DNA of 64,000 bases from Woeseiaceae bacterium (GTDB taxonomy: Bacteria > Pseudomonadota > Gammaproteobacteria > Steroidobacterales > Woeseiaceae): assembly GCA_021773035.1 (NCBI GenBank), contig JAJFKU010000038.1:1-64000 (forward strand). The letters run 5' to 3'. Position 1 is the first letter of the stretch, and each line of letters opens with the position of its first letter. Under the pieces are notes generated by a model. It was not told where the DNA came from. It saw only the letters and a program-made list of their open reading frames with translations, and searched no databases. The position numbers and the translations under genes are program-made. Shown here one piece after another: positions 5,918-15,878 of the stretch.

Positions 5918-7453
5918 GTGCTCCGAGTGATTACAAAGCGTAATGGCCAGATTCCCGAAGATATGCGTGTGGCGCCCGCGCTCGATCATTCCGTGCCCGT
6001 GCCGTCCGTCCGTAATCACCATGCGTTACTGATCAATCCGTTTTACCCAAAAGATCCCCGCGCCAGCTTTGGCAAGCACGTGCTCACACCAACCCTCGCA
6101 CTCACCAGCATCGCGGCAGCGACACCCGAGCACTGGACCGTACAGTACTGGGACGAAAATCTTCTGCAAGGTGCACCGCCATTCGACCCGTTCCCCGCAG
6201 TTGTCGGCATCACCGTGCATCTGACCTTTGCTCGACGCGCTTTCGAATTGGCTTCCTGGTACCGGCGCCGCGGAGCAAAGGTTGTGTTCGGCGGGCTGCA
6301 CGTATTGTCCTGCCCCGACGAGGTCAAGCCCCACTGCGACGCGATTGCCGTTGGCGAGGGTGTGCAACTCTGGCCGGAAATACTGCAGGACGTGGAGAAC
6401 GATACTCTGAAACCCGTATACCGCGGTAATTTCAAGCAATCATATGCGGCCGAGCCGGCGCCCCGCCGAAGCATTCTGCCGCGGGACTCGTTTCTCACGA
6501 CAAGCAGTCTTATCGCGACCAGGGGTTGCCACAATCGCTGCGGTTTCTGTTATCTGTCGACTCAGGGCCTGCACATGCCGTATCGGCTGCGCGGGCCGGA
6601 ACAGATTACCGCGGAGTTTGCCGACGACGATCAGCCCTACGCGGTTTTCGTTGACAACAACCTCGGCTCCCGCCCGGCTTATTTGTGGCAGCTTTGCCAG
6701 GCACTAAAACCATTGAACAAGATCTGGAGCGCCGCCGTCACGATCGACGTAACCGACGATCCGTCGTTAATCCGTGAGATGGCGCTCTCCGGGTGCACCG
6801 GCGTTTTTGTCGGGTTCGAGTCTCTGAACGAGACCAATCTCGTGGCGTCCCGGAAACGGACGCCTGCGCCGGCAGACTACGCAAGACGAGTAGAAATACT
6901 GCACAGATTCGGCATTCAGGTGAACGGCAGCTTCGTGCTCGGCTTCGATCACGACGGCCCGGACGTCTTCGCTCGCACGGTAGAGTGGATCGAGGAAAAC
7001 CGACTGGAGTGCGCTACCTTTCACATCCTAACGCCCTACCCCGGTACGCCCTTGTTCACGCAGATGGAATCCGAGGCCCGGCTCATACACAGAAACTGGG
7101 ATTTCTACGATACGGCTCATGCCGTATTCCACCCCGCCCGAATGACACCGGACGAGTTGGAGGCCGGCTACGCCTGGTGTTACGACCGCCTCTTTTCGCA
7201 CCGGTCCATCTGGCGGCGACGGCCGAATGACCGGCAGGCCGTGCTTTCGTATCTGGCAATGAGTTACTTGTATAAACGATCCAACTCGCTGTGGCGGTTT
7301 CTCATCCGGCACCGGCTGACCGCACGTGTCTGGCGCCCTCTCGTCGAGCACTCCCGCAAGCGTCACCTGGCACACCGGCGGCGCCTTGCCGCCTGCAAAG
7401 ATGCCGATCTCAAGACTCGCAGCCCGTCGAATTGCATCAGCCCGGGTGTATAA
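5918..7453 (+). CDS. B12-binding-domain radical SAM protein
   Basis: 511 residues from GTG 5918 (7 bp after the uppS-like stop); an ATG at 5963 is an alternative start. Residues ~35-165 look like a cobalamin-binding Rossmann domain (LINPFYPKDPR, VVGITVHLTFARRAFELA, VVFGGLHV, AIAVGEGVQLWPEIL). At about residues 204-211 is the CHNRCGFC (CxxxCxxC) 4Fe-4S site, followed by a TIM-barrel with VFVDNNLGS, GCTGVFVGFESL and FHILTPYPGTPLF. This architecture is shared by cobalamin-dependent methylases and ring-forming enzymes, including hopanoid methylases; the substrate is not evident. Its position after a prenyl transferase suggests a polyprenyl or other lipid substrate (inference). Confidence 0.88.
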   Translation: MLRVITKRNGQIPEDMRVAPALDHSVPVPSVRNHHALLINPFYPKDPRASFGKHVLTPTLALTSIAAATPEHWTVQYWDENLLQGAPPFDPFPAVVGITVHLTFARRAFELASWYRRRGAKVVFGGLHVLSCPDEVKPHCDAIAVGEGVQLWPEILQDVENDTLKPVYRGNFKQSYAAEPAPRRSILPRDSFLTTSSLIATRGCHNRCGFCYLSTQGLHMPYRLRGPEQITAEFADDDQPYAVFVDNNLGSRPAYLWQLCQALKPLNKIWSAAVTIDVTDDPSLIREMALSGCTGVFVGFESLNETNLVASRKRTPAPADYARRVEILHRFGIQVNGSFVLGFDHDGPDVFARTVEWIEENRLECATFHILTPYPGTPLFTQMESEARLIHRNWDFYDTAHAVFHPARMTPDELEAGYAWCYDRLFSHRSIWRRRPNDRQAVLSYLAMSYLYKRSNSLWRFLIRHRLTARVWRPLVEHSRKRHLAHRRRLAACKDADLKTRSPSNCISPGV

Positions 7454-7490
7454 GCCCTCGCTCTCTCCAAACTATTGCTGCGGTAATCGA

Positions 7491-8612
7491 CTAGACCAAT
7501 ACCTGATCAATCGGGCGCCTTACCGAACGAGGCATGAGTGGACCAAACCCAAAGCGCAGGAGCAAGTTGGGACGCTTATCACCGATGCCAAGATAGCGGG
7601 CAAATTGAGCGCGCACCTCCGGAACCTCCACTGCCTGGTTTACGAACGAATGACGCAAACCGAACGCGGTCGATTGAAGCGCGAACCGCTGGTAGCACTT
7701 CCCTACCTGGATCCAGCCTGCCTTATCGTTGCGCTCTGAAACGAATGCAATGATGCCCGCAGAGCTTCGAATCTGGTCCCGGTATTTATCGTTTTCGCCG
7801 TCTTCTGTAAATGCGAATTTCAAGATGATGTTAGCGACCCAATTCGGAAAAGTCGGATTGCCCGACGACGCTGAGAACAGACCATCGCGGTGTTTGACGA
7901 GGGCAGCTTCATTGAAACGAATCCAGTCCTTCAACTCTTGCACGAAGTCGTCATCATTCATTTGAGCACTATTGCCCGCAATAACGTATTCGAGGATATC
8001 TTCCATCTGCTTGTTGTCGGTGAATAGCTGTACCGAAACACCCTCTCCCTTTGCAGCAAGCTCCAGGTCAGCGAGTTGCTCCGTAGGAACCGGCTTGCTG
8101 TCATAGGTCGCTCGCGTACATTGCCTGTCGGGAATGGCCTGAAAAAGATCCGAGTCACGCGGCGTCGCCGACTCGAGATCGATCTGAATCGCCTTTTCGG
8201 GCTGCAGTGGCAATGATACGTTCGCGTGCAGGCCGTAGGCCTCTGCTGCGAGTACCAGGTTCTCGGTCGCACACCCAAGGCTGGTAAACAGGTGATGGTC
8301 ATCCGGGTCGACAACAGGGCAACGTCGACTAAAATCCGGCAGCACGGTGATCCGGTCCGCCTCCAGCTTAAAGCGCCACGGTTGAGTATTGTGGCTGCTG
8401 GCAGCCAGGGTCGCGTAACGAACAAGTTCTCGCAGTAATTCCGATCCTTTCTCGATGCGGGAATTCGCGTGTCGCCACGTGCTGGCTACCAGTTCACCGT
8501 AACCGGGGTTGCCGTTTCCATGGGAGCGCCCGATTGCGGCAATCCCCGCAGGTGTCGTGGGTGCCACCGACTTACCGAGCTGCCGCGGGGTCAACAGCCG
8601 CCTTTCTCTCAT
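7491..8612 (-). CDS. Acg-like nitroreductase-fold protein
   Basis: I start at ATG 8612 because GGAGG lies at 8621-8625 with ideal spacing; a longer frame to 8750 would overlap the divergent gene. The 373-residue product has LVRYATLAASSHNTQPWRF near residue 65, the FMN-binding signature of the nitroreductase superfamily, and FTSLGCATENLVLAAEAYGL further on. The closest pattern I know is the Acg/putative NAD(P)H nitroreductase group, two fused half-domains that bind FMN. Its substrate is unknown. Other parts include RQCTRATYDSKPVP and the C-terminal NLLLRFGFG. Confidence 0.8.
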   Translation of the reverse strand: MRERRLLTPRQLGKSVAPTTPAGIAAIGRSHGNGNPGYGELVASTWRHANSRIEKGSELLRELVRYATLAASSHNTQPWRFKLEADRITVLPDFSRRCPVVDPDDHHLFTSLGCATENLVLAAEAYGLHANVSLPLQPEKAIQIDLESATPRDSDLFQAIPDRQCTRATYDSKPVPTEQLADLELAAKGEGVSVQLFTDNKQMEDILEYVIAGNSAQMNDDDFVQELKDWIRFNEAALVKHRDGLFSASSGNPTFPNWVANIILKFAFTEDGENDKYRDQIRSSAGIIAFVSERNDKAGWIQVGKCYQRFALQSTAFGLRHSFVNQAVEVPEVRAQFARYLGIGDKRPNLLLRFGFGPLMPRSVRRPIDQVLV

Positions 8613-8736
8613 TGCGAGAACCTCCGATGGTAGATATATACCACCGTTCGTCCACGACGGAAATCCGTACAAGCCGAGGGGCACCTGCCGCGCTGACCTT
8701 CTATGCTTGAGTCGCCACAACCTTGCAGGATAGCGT

Positions 8737-9156
8737 ATGGACAAGTTCACTCAGTACTACTCGGCCATACTGGCTGTTCTGGTTATAGGACTCCTGGCCT
8801 GGTTCCTCTACGAGAGTCCGGACGTCTCGAAACTGAATGCCCTGCTTTCGGATGATAAAGAGTTGGCCGCCTATCCCTATCGGTTCCGCGTAGTGAAACT
8901 CGAAAGCGGCGTGGCAACAATGAGTTCACCACGATCGTCCGATTTCCCGGCATACCGGGCGCTCGTCATTCTCTACCCGGAATTGACTGGGCTCAGTCCT
9001 GACTCACCGACGATGGTAGACGCCCAAAGGGAAATGGCTCGCGTACAGGGCATGGCGAAAAAGACAGTGGCAGGTTCCGGGGATGTCGATCGTGTTATCT
9101 GGTTGCTGGATGAGAGCTGGCTGCGTTCCAACGGTGTTTACCCGGACCAGCTGTAG
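8737..9156 (+). CDS. Conserved hypothetical membrane-anchored protein
   Basis: 139 residues from ATG 8737, preceded by AGGA. One N-terminal transmembrane helix (residues ~8-25, YYSAILAVLVIGLLAWFLY) anchors a soluble domain with no Cys and no recognisable catalytic motif. Short conserved-looking stretches are RALVILYPELTGLSPDSPTM and DVDRVIWLLDESWL. It stands alone between the divergent nitroreductase and the convergent oligopeptidase. I do not recognise a family with certainty. Confidence 0.65.
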   Translation: MDKFTQYYSAILAVLVIGLLAWFLYESPDVSKLNALLSDDKELAAYPYRFRVVKLESGVATMSSPRSSDFPAYRALVILYPELTGLSPDSPTMVDAQREMARVQGMAKKTVAGSGDVDRVIWLLDESWLRSNGVYPDQL

Positions 9157-9205
9157 CGAGACTCAACCAGTCTCATTCACGGTTTTGAACACCCACCATC
9201 GGTAG

Positions 9206-11308
9206 TTATTCGGCAATACCTTCAAGGTGCAGGAAAAAAGCATAGAACAACGCCGCATCCTCAAGGCTTTGAAATCTCCCCGTTTTACCGCCGTGCCCGG
9301 CCTGCATATCGGTTTGCAACAGCAGCATATTATTATCGGTCTTGTTGTCGCGCAGTTTCGCGACCCACTTTGCCGGTTCCCAGTACTGCACCTGTGAGTC
9401 ATGCAGGCCCGTCGTCACAAGTATGTTTGGGTAATCCTGCTGCCTGACCTGATCGTACGGAGAATACGACAGCATGTAGTCGTAGAACGCCTTCTCTCGC
9501 GGGTCTCCCCACTCGTCCCACTCACTCGCCGTTAGCGGAATACTCTCGTCGAGCATCGTCGTTACGACATCGACAAACGGTACGCGCGTCGAGACACCGT
9601 TATACATCTCGGGCGCCATATTCAGGACGGCACCCATCAGCAGTCCGCCGGCACTGCCGCCGCGCGCATACAGGTGTTCCGGCGACGTATAGCCCTGCTC
9701 CACGAGGAACTTCGAGACATCGATGAAATCCGTAAACGTATTCATCTTCTCCATCTGACGACCGTCGTAGTACCACTGACGTCCCATCTCCGAGCCGCCA
9801 CGGATATGCGCTATTGCAAAGACAAAGCCTCGATCGAGCAGGCTTAGCAGATTTGAGCTAAAGCCAGGATCGATGCTCGCCCCATATGAACCGTACGCGT
9901 ACTGCAGCAACGGGTTCTGTCCGTTCAACTCAATGCCCTTGCGGTAAACAAGCGACACAGGAACTTTGCTACCGTCACGCGCGGTTGCCCATAATCGTTC
10001 GGAAAGATAGTTGTTACGGTTGAAGCCGCCGAGTACGTCCTTCTCCTTGATCATATTCCGCTTTTGCGCGAGAAGGTCGTAGTCGTAAACGGATTCCGGG
10101 GTTGTCATGGACTCGTAGTTGAAACGAAACACCGTGGAGTCAAACTCGTAGTTGTCGCCTGGGAATGCCTCGTAAACGTCTTCGCCGACATCTACGGTGT
10201 GTGACTCACCGCTATCTCGTTCTATTACCACCAACTGCGTAACTCCGGCGCGTCGCGTCGAAACGATAATGTGATCTTTGAGGATATCGCTGCCCTCAAT
10301 CAAGACATCGTCGCTATGTGGCAGCACAACGGACCAGGCGTCCTTGCTCGTATCCCCAAGCGGTGTTTCGAAGAGCTGGAAATTCTCCGCGTCTTCGTTA
10401 CTGATTACGAAAAAACGATCGTCGCCATCGGTAACGAAATACTCATGCTCCTCTTCCCGTGGCAGAAACACAGTGGGCTCGCCCTCGGGCGCATTTGCTT
10501 TCAGATAGCGAGTCTCAGTGGACAGGGTGCTGCCGCTGCCAATGTAGATGTACTTCCCGGAGATCGATTGGTACACGTAGGTACTAAACGTCTCATCCGC
10601 TTCTTCATAAACGAGTTCATTGCGGTCTGTACCCAACGTGTATCGGTAGACACGCTCCCAGCGCAGCGTCTCGGGATGCTGCTTCGTATACACGACGGTT
10701 TGGTTGTCCGCGGCCCAGCGGAAATTCGACGTTACGTTCTCGACAATGTCGGGGAGTTTTTCACCTGTCTCAAGATCGATGAAGTGCAGGTCGTAAAAGC
10801 GGCGGCCGACTGTATCGACGGCGTAGGCCGCGAGCTTGTGGTCGGGACTGACCTGGAACCCACGCAGCGAGTAGAAAGCTGCATCGCCGGCTTCGACGTT
10901 GACATCAAGCAGCACTTCTTCATTCGCCGCCATGGAAACTCCGCGGCGACAGTAGACAGGGTAATCCCTGCCCTCTTCGTAGCGACTATAGTAGAAATAA
11001 CCACCGTGTCTGTAAGGCGCTGACACATCTTCCTGTTTCATACGCGCGGCCATCTCGTCGACCAGTCGCTGTGTCAGGCCAGAAGTGTCCGCGAGCATTG
11101 AGTCCGTGTAAGCGTTCTCAGCCTCGAGATAAGCAATCACCTCGGGGTTATCGCGTTCGTTCAACCAAAAGTAGTTGTCGATGCGAACATCGCCATGCGA
11201 TTCCAGCTCGACCGGTCGTTTCTCAGCTACCGGCGGCCCGACGGAATCATCGGCACAGGCGGAAAGCAGAACTAAGCTTATCAGGCAGGCGGTGTGGTTG
11301 AGTTTCAT
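9206..11308 (-). CDS. ptrB: Oligopeptidase B-like S9A peptidase, lipoprotein
   Basis: 700 residues. A signal peptide with lipobox LLSAC at residues ~14-18 indicates export and lipid anchoring, unlike cytoplasmic E. coli PtrB. The N-terminal beta-propeller starts with YFWLNERDNPEVIAYLEAEN, the usual S9A signature. The alpha/beta-hydrolase part contains GGSAGG with Ser at residue 552, the Asp loop in GLHDSQVQYWEPAKW, and His at residue 672 in QAGHGGKTG, so the triad is complete. Family members cut short peptides after basic residues. The start follows from the signal peptide. Whether it is strictly an oligopeptidase B or another prolyl-oligopeptidase subtype cannot be settled here. Confidence 0.88.
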   Translation of the reverse strand: MKLNHTACLISLVLLSACADDSVGPPVAEKRPVELESHGDVRIDNYFWLNERDNPEVIAYLEAENAYTDSMLADTSGLTQRLVDEMAARMKQEDVSAPYRHGGYFYYSRYEEGRDYPVYCRRGVSMAANEEVLLDVNVEAGDAAFYSLRGFQVSPDHKLAAYAVDTVGRRFYDLHFIDLETGEKLPDIVENVTSNFRWAADNQTVVYTKQHPETLRWERVYRYTLGTDRNELVYEEADETFSTYVYQSISGKYIYIGSGSTLSTETRYLKANAPEGEPTVFLPREEEHEYFVTDGDDRFFVISNEDAENFQLFETPLGDTSKDAWSVVLPHSDDVLIEGSDILKDHIIVSTRRAGVTQLVVIERDSGESHTVDVGEDVYEAFPGDNYEFDSTVFRFNYESMTTPESVYDYDLLAQKRNMIKEKDVLGGFNRNNYLSERLWATARDGSKVPVSLVYRKGIELNGQNPLLQYAYGSYGASIDPGFSSNLLSLLDRGFVFAIAHIRGGSEMGRQWYYDGRQMEKMNTFTDFIDVSKFLVEQGYTSPEHLYARGGSAGGLLMGAVLNMAPEMYNGVSTRVPFVDVVTTMLDESIPLTASEWDEWGDPREKAFYDYMLSYSPYDQVRQQDYPNILVTTGLHDSQVQYWEPAKWVAKLRDNKTDNNMLLLQTDMQAGHGGKTGRFQSLEDAALFYAFFLHLEGIAE

Positions 11309-11600
11309 GCTTCACTCGAGCAATTTATCATGGCGACCTAGTTTACGGTGAAAAGCCGCTAATGCCCAGAAGGCGGATGTCCGTCTCGGCGAGTTCGAAA
11401 CCCGTTGATGGTCCCGTCTCAATGGCACTCGAGCAGTCTGCCAAAACCAGTCGCCTTGTCCTCAATCGCGCCCTTCGGATTCCATGATCTGATGCACTTC
11501 ATTGTCAGGCCAAACAAGCGACAAATTACACGTACTATTTACGAGGAATAAGTCGCACGTTGAAAGCCAAAGGGACGATATCTGGTTTCTGCCGACAAAC
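11309..11600. other. 292-bp intergenic region
   Basis: This gap contains the upstream region of the lipoprotein peptidase and the downstream region of the chemoreceptor, both on the minus strand. I see no coding frame with family resemblance, no strong GC-rich hairpin and no tRNA-like fold. Confidence 0.4.
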
Positions 11601-14375
11601 TTAAAACTCCTCCCACTCTTGACCGCTGCCATCGGCAGTAAGCTGTCGTTGCGCCGGTGGCGGCATCGTTTCAGCCGGGTTCGAATCACCCCATGGACGA
11701 TCGGCCGAACGACGCTCGGCGACCTCCGGATACGATTTGGATACAGATATTGAGTCATGCCCGACAAGACCGTCCACTGTGAAAAAGGTCATCAGCTTAT
11801 TCAAATCGTCAGCCTGTTCACCAAGCGATTCGCTGGCTGCCGCGGCCTCCTCGACCAGAGCGGCGTTCTGCTGAGTAAGTTCGTCCATCTGCGTGATCGC
11901 TTTATTAACCTCGCCGATTCCGCCTGATTGTTCCTCACTGGCAGCGGCAATCTCACCAACAATGTCGGTAACTTTCTTGACGCCATTCACGATTTCGGTC
12001 AAGGTTTCGCCGGATTCGTTGACCAGCCGGGAACCGTCATCCACTTTGCGGCCGCTGTCTTCAATTAAGTCTTTGATCTCCTTCGCCGCCGTTGCGCTGC
12101 GTCCTGCAAGGTTGCGCACTTCACTCGCCACTACGGCAAAGCCGCGTCCCTGATCACCCGCTCGCGCCGCTTCAACCGAGGCATTGAGTGCGAGCAGATT
12201 CGTCTGGAAGGCAATCTCGTCAATCACCCCGATGATGTCGGCGATTCGTTTGCTGGATGCATTGATTTCTGCCATCGCCCTGACCGCTTCGCTGACCACC
12301 GAACCGCCCTTTTCTGCCTGTTCACGTGCAGCCCGCGCCAATTGATTGGCTTCAGCGGCATTGTCCGCGTTCTGTCTGACAGTACTCGTCATCTCTTCCA
12401 TGCTGGATGCGGTTTCTTCAAGGCTCGAGGCTTGTTCTTCCGTTCGCTGACTCAAATCCGTATTGCCTTGGGAAATTTCGTCAGCGCCGACTTTGACCGA
12501 ACCGGAGGAGGCCTGGATACCCCCTACTACCTCGGTTAGTTTCGCTATGGTCGCATTGGCATCCTGCTTGAGCTGGTTGAATGATCCCTCGTAGTCTTCC
12601 TTGATGGTCTCTGTCAGGTCACCGGTGGCCATTGCACCAAACACTCGCAATGTGTCTTCAATGACGCGTTCAGCGACGCCCACCAATTGATTGACGCCTC
12701 GCGACAGGCGCTCAAGAAAACCGTCCTTGTCGTCGAGAGAAATACGCTGGCTTAGATTACCGGCTAACGCGCTGTCAACGACCTGTTGTACTTCGCCTTC
12801 GATCGCCAGTTCCTGGGTGCGATCGGTCCACTCCACTACGGAGCCCAGTCGAGTGCCGTCTTCAGAAAACACCGGGTTGGCGACGATTTTTAGAGTGCGT
12901 CCACCCAGTTTCATCTCTGTTGTGTGTGTGCTGTTCAAGCTGGCTAACAGACCGCGCTGATGTGCAGGGTTTTTGTGAAAGGAATCGATGCAGGTCCCCA
13001 CCAGTTTGCTGGCATCGAAACCGGGCAGGTCTTTGCGAATATCTGTTTCGGCTTCGCGAAACAGCTCTGTCACAGCGTCGTTCATGTAGACGATATTCAG
13101 ATCATTGTCGGCAATCATGACGTTGCTGTTGACGTTACCGAGGGCCTGCCGAATCCGGCCATTCTCCGCCAATTGCCCGCGGTCCTTCTCGATGCTGCTT
13201 CTCAGGTTCTGTTGCATGGTTTGCATATCCGCGTACACGCCAGTCGCGGCCTTGCCGGTGTCGAGGTTCATCTCGAGATCGTCGTTAGCGATCGCCGTCA
13301 CGACTTCCTGCAGGCGCGCCGGGTCGGCGCCGAGTTGGCGTAGTACCGAACGGGTGATAAAGAATCCACAGAGCGCGGCAAACACGATACCAACGACCAG
13401 CAGGATCCAGCCCAGGTCTACTAACATCTCGGACTTTTCCTGGACACTCGTTGCATCTGCACCCAGCAATTGTTTTTGGTCTTCGGACATCTCGCTCAGA
13501 AGAATGCTCAATTGTTTACCGACAGGTGCCGCTTTCGAGCTGAGCCAATGGTTGGCGACGTTCCAGTCATCAGCCGCGCGTAGTTCCATCATTTGTTGCG
13601 GCATGGGAGCAAACTGCGCACGCGCTTTTGAAAACGAATCGAACGCCGCCGCCTGCTCTCGAGTCAACAGGTGTGCATTGTCGCTCAGATCCCTGAATCG
13701 GCGTTCGTTCTTCGCCCACAATCCTTCAAATTTGGTGCGGAACGTATCGTCGCCTGCCAGCAGGAAGGCACGGATATTGGCGAGCGCCAGGCCGGTTGTT
13801 CCTCGCACGTCGGCCATCATTCCGAGAAGAGCTTTGCGCTCTTGTGTTCCCGGCGCACTGGCTTCTGCGTCGATCATCGTCGTAATACTACTAACCATGA
13901 TGCCTGCTTGCGGTGCTGCCTGGTCGAACAACATCTTGATCGAAGGTACGTTCTCTCGTGTCTGCGCGATGGCTTCGATTTCCTCTTGGAATCGCTCGAA
14001 TTCCGGCAACAACGCCTCGAGCTGATGTAGTCGTTCGACGTTCTCCGGATTCGTCCAGCTCTTGGAGAGTTCTCGCATCGTCTCGACCGCCGGCCAGATC
14101 TCGTCCGACCATGCCTGGGCGCGATCCGCTTTGAATGATTCATTGCCGAGTAACATCCAGCCGCGCAACGCTGCAAGCGCATGATTGATGCCGTTCAGTA
14201 CTTCCAGGCCTGCCCTCGCTGTGGGTACGCGATTTTGTATCATGCGACTCGATACTTCGGCCGCGCTCCTCACCTGGCTCGTGTTGATCAGTATAGATCC
14301 CGTAATAATGACTGCCATCAACGTAAAACCGAACCCCAGCTTTCGTGATAACCGCATGTTAGAAAAAGTGTTCAT
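11601..14375 (-). CDS. Methyl-accepting chemotaxis protein with PAS domain
   Basis: I start at ATG 14375 because AGGAG lies eight bases before it; the frame extends 7 codons further without such support. The 924-residue product has TM1 at ~8-30, a ~290-residue periplasmic helical sensor, TM2 at ~320-342 ([16 protein letters not shown]), a HAMP domain, a PAS domain (~405-510, [15 protein letters not shown]), further HAMP-like repeats, and the signalling hairpin with [20 protein letters not shown]. The extreme C-terminus is EWEEF, matching the xWxxF tether used by CheR and CheB. It follows the porin gene by 49 bp on the same strand, so the two may be co-transcribed. Ligand unknown. Confidence 0.93.
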   Translation of the reverse strand: MNTFSNMRLSRKLGFGFTLMAVIITGSILINTSQVRSAAEVSSRMIQNRVPTARAGLEVLNGINHALAALRGWMLLGNESFKADRAQAWSDEIWPAVETMRELSKSWTNPENVERLHQLEALLPEFERFQEEIEAIAQTRENVPSIKMLFDQAAPQAGIMVSSITTMIDAEASAPGTQERKALLGMMADVRGTTGLALANIRAFLLAGDDTFRTKFEGLWAKNERRFRDLSDNAHLLTREQAAAFDSFSKARAQFAPMPQQMMELRAADDWNVANHWLSSKAAPVGKQLSILLSEMSEDQKQLLGADATSVQEKSEMLVDLGWILLVVGIVFAALCGFFITRSVLRQLGADPARLQEVVTAIANDDLEMNLDTGKAATGVYADMQTMQQNLRSSIEKDRGQLAENGRIRQALGNVNSNVMIADNDLNIVYMNDAVTELFREAETDIRKDLPGFDASKLVGTCIDSFHKNPAHQRGLLASLNSTHTTEMKLGGRTLKIVANPVFSEDGTRLGSVVEWTDRTQELAIEGEVQQVVDSALAGNLSQRISLDDKDGFLERLSRGVNQLVGVAERVIEDTLRVFGAMATGDLTETIKEDYEGSFNQLKQDANATIAKLTEVVGGIQASSGSVKVGADEISQGNTDLSQRTEEQASSLEETASSMEEMTSTVRQNADNAAEANQLARAAREQAEKGGSVVSEAVRAMAEINASSKRIADIIGVIDEIAFQTNLLALNASVEAARAGDQGRGFAVVASEVRNLAGRSATAAKEIKDLIEDSGRKVDDGSRLVNESGETLTEIVNGVKKVTDIVGEIAAASEEQSGGIGEVNKAITQMDELTQQNAALVEEAAAASESLGEQADDLNKLMTFFTVDGLVGHDSISVSKSYPEVAERRSADRPWGDSNPAETMPPPAQRQLTADGSGQEWEEF

Positions 14376-14424
14376 GGACAAACTCCTGACTCGCATTCAT
14401 TGCTTGATAATTTGGTGTGTTGGT

Positions 14425-15627
14425 TCAATATCGAAATTGGCCAAACAACCAGAATTTGCTGGTGTCGACCCCCCGTTGATCGGCGGAGTAGTTGGCGTAT
14501 TTCGCACCTGCCAGAAATTGCTTGCCGAATTTCCGGGTAGCGATAAGATCAATCTCTCTGCCATAGTCTTCGCCGCCGACGTCCGATTCGAAAAAGTGGT
14601 AAACCGCTTTTAGTTTTACTTTTTCGAGTTGGCCGCCGAAGTTCAGGTATGTGTCTGTCAGTCCACCGGCGGGCGTCGACAGAAACTGGTCCGCCCAGCC
14701 ATTGAAGGCATGGCCGGTCGCCAGCGGCGTCTGAAACGCGTAAGTTCCATCACCACCGAGACGCTCGTAACCCACTCCAGCTTTGATGTCGTGAAACGCT
14801 GCTTCGAGCGTCACGTGATGATAGTCGGCGTCGATCGCCTGAGACCCGCTTCGGTAATCCTGTTGGTCGGCAAACTCCAACCCATAGCTGAATTTGATCG
14901 TATCAAGCGTCTGTGTACCGGTAATTTTTACGCCGATCGTTCTGTGCGAGTTGTTCGGGGCATCGTCGAAGTCCAGGAAGTAGCCATACGCCGTCACCGC
15001 CATTTCCGGTAAGCCACGATAGCTCACGTTAATGATCGGCGAGCTCATATCGGTTTTCCCGTTGCGGCTGTCCGGACCGAAGATCCGCCGGACACTATCG
15101 ATGTAGGCAAGCGTCAACTCGGTGTTCGGGATGGAAGAATTGACCAGCATCAAGCTGTCGAAGGTCTGCTCGTTCTGACGCCAGCCGACGTTGCCCAGGA
15201 AGCGGGCATTGTCGAGTATGATTTTCTGTCGGCCGACTGAGACAGACGTCGCCGGCAATCCGGTATAGGACAGGTAAGCCCGGTTGATTTCACTGTCTTC
15301 GGGGTCGGCAACTACGGAATATCGGGATCTGTCGTTGGTTGTGCTGTAGTAGTCATCTTGAATCGCGAGGATATTCTCGCCTTCGATTAACAGTTGGAAA
15401 CCTGCGATATTTTTCGTTTCGTAGCCAATTCGAGTTCTCAGTGTGATCGCGGTTGCATCGTCGAGCGAATTATCCTGACTGACGTTCTCGCCGCGGAGGC
15501 GCGCATCAATCCAATAGCTTCCTCCGGGTGCCGCCTTCTGCGGCGATTCGCTCGCGAACGAGGCACCTGCGGTCAATAGCAAGATCGACAATCCGCCTAG
15601 CGACCAAGTTGATTCAGCACCACTCAT
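14425..15627 (-). CDS. Outer-membrane porin of the alginate-export type
   Basis: 400 residues with an N-terminal signal peptide (LSILLLTAGASFASES, cleavage near residue 27). The mature part alternates short amphipathic beta strands, e.g. YWIDARLRGENVSQDNSLD, ITLRTRIGYETKNIAGFQ, SVGRQKIILDNARFLGNVGW, and ends with the aromatic FGQFRY typical of barrels folded by BamA. The arrangement resembles alginate-export (AlgE-like) porins. The true solute is unknown. The next gene downstream is a chemoreceptor, which suggests uptake and sensing of one nutrient class. Confidence 0.78.
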   Translation of the reverse strand: MSGAESTWSLGGLSILLLTAGASFASESPQKAAPGGSYWIDARLRGENVSQDNSLDDATAITLRTRIGYETKNIAGFQLLIEGENILAIQDDYYSTTNDRSRYSVVADPEDSEINRAYLSYTGLPATSVSVGRQKIILDNARFLGNVGWRQNEQTFDSLMLVNSSIPNTELTLAYIDSVRRIFGPDSRNGKTDMSSPIINVSYRGLPEMAVTAYGYFLDFDDAPNNSHRTIGVKITGTQTLDTIKFSYGLEFADQQDYRSGSQAIDADYHHVTLEAAFHDIKAGVGYERLGGDGTYAFQTPLATGHAFNGWADQFLSTPAGGLTDTYLNFGGQLEKVKLKAVYHFFESDVGGEDYGREIDLIATRKFGKQFLAGAKYANYSADQRGVDTSKFWLFGQFRY

Positions 15628-15878
15628 TTGTTAGCTCCGATTAGTTCTATCTACGTAAGGTTTGTTTACCGAACACAGACGTCATCGGCTAAACAATCGA
15701 GAAAATTAAGCTCGATGCTAGTTTTGTGACAGTCGTCAAATAGTATCTAGATCTTTGAAATAAAAGGAACAAATGCGTCACAGCTCTTCGAGAGTTATCT
15801 TTAAGTGGGCTATTTTCCGCACACGATTGCTCACGTGCGGGGCTTGGCGCGAAAACTCGTGGTGGATTCCGGGGCTGA
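15628..15878. other. 251-bp intergenic region before the porin
   Basis: AT-rich sequence between the DUF3365 gene (ending here) and the porin start. It must hold the porin promoter, but no pair of sigma-70 boxes stands out. CCGCAC...GTGCGG near 15820-15843 forms a short stem without a T tract on either strand, so I do not call a terminator. Confidence 0.35.

Noticed and set aside
8628..8643. TGGTA-GATATA-TACCA palindrome before the nitroreductase gene
   Set aside because: Lies just upstream of the Shine-Dalgarno and could be an operator, but is short and alone, with no regulator nearby.
10271..11023. 250-codon open frame on the plus strand
   Set aside because: It is antisense to the oligopeptidase gene, which has a complete triad and signal peptide. 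The frame has no family resemblance.
13105..14025. 306-codon open frame on the plus strand
   Set aside because: It is antisense to the chemoreceptor. Ser/Arg-rich translation is typical of a shadow frame.
15820..15850. Stem CCGCAC/GTGCGG as terminator of the DUF3365 gene
   Set aside because: No T tract on either strand and an interrupted stem.
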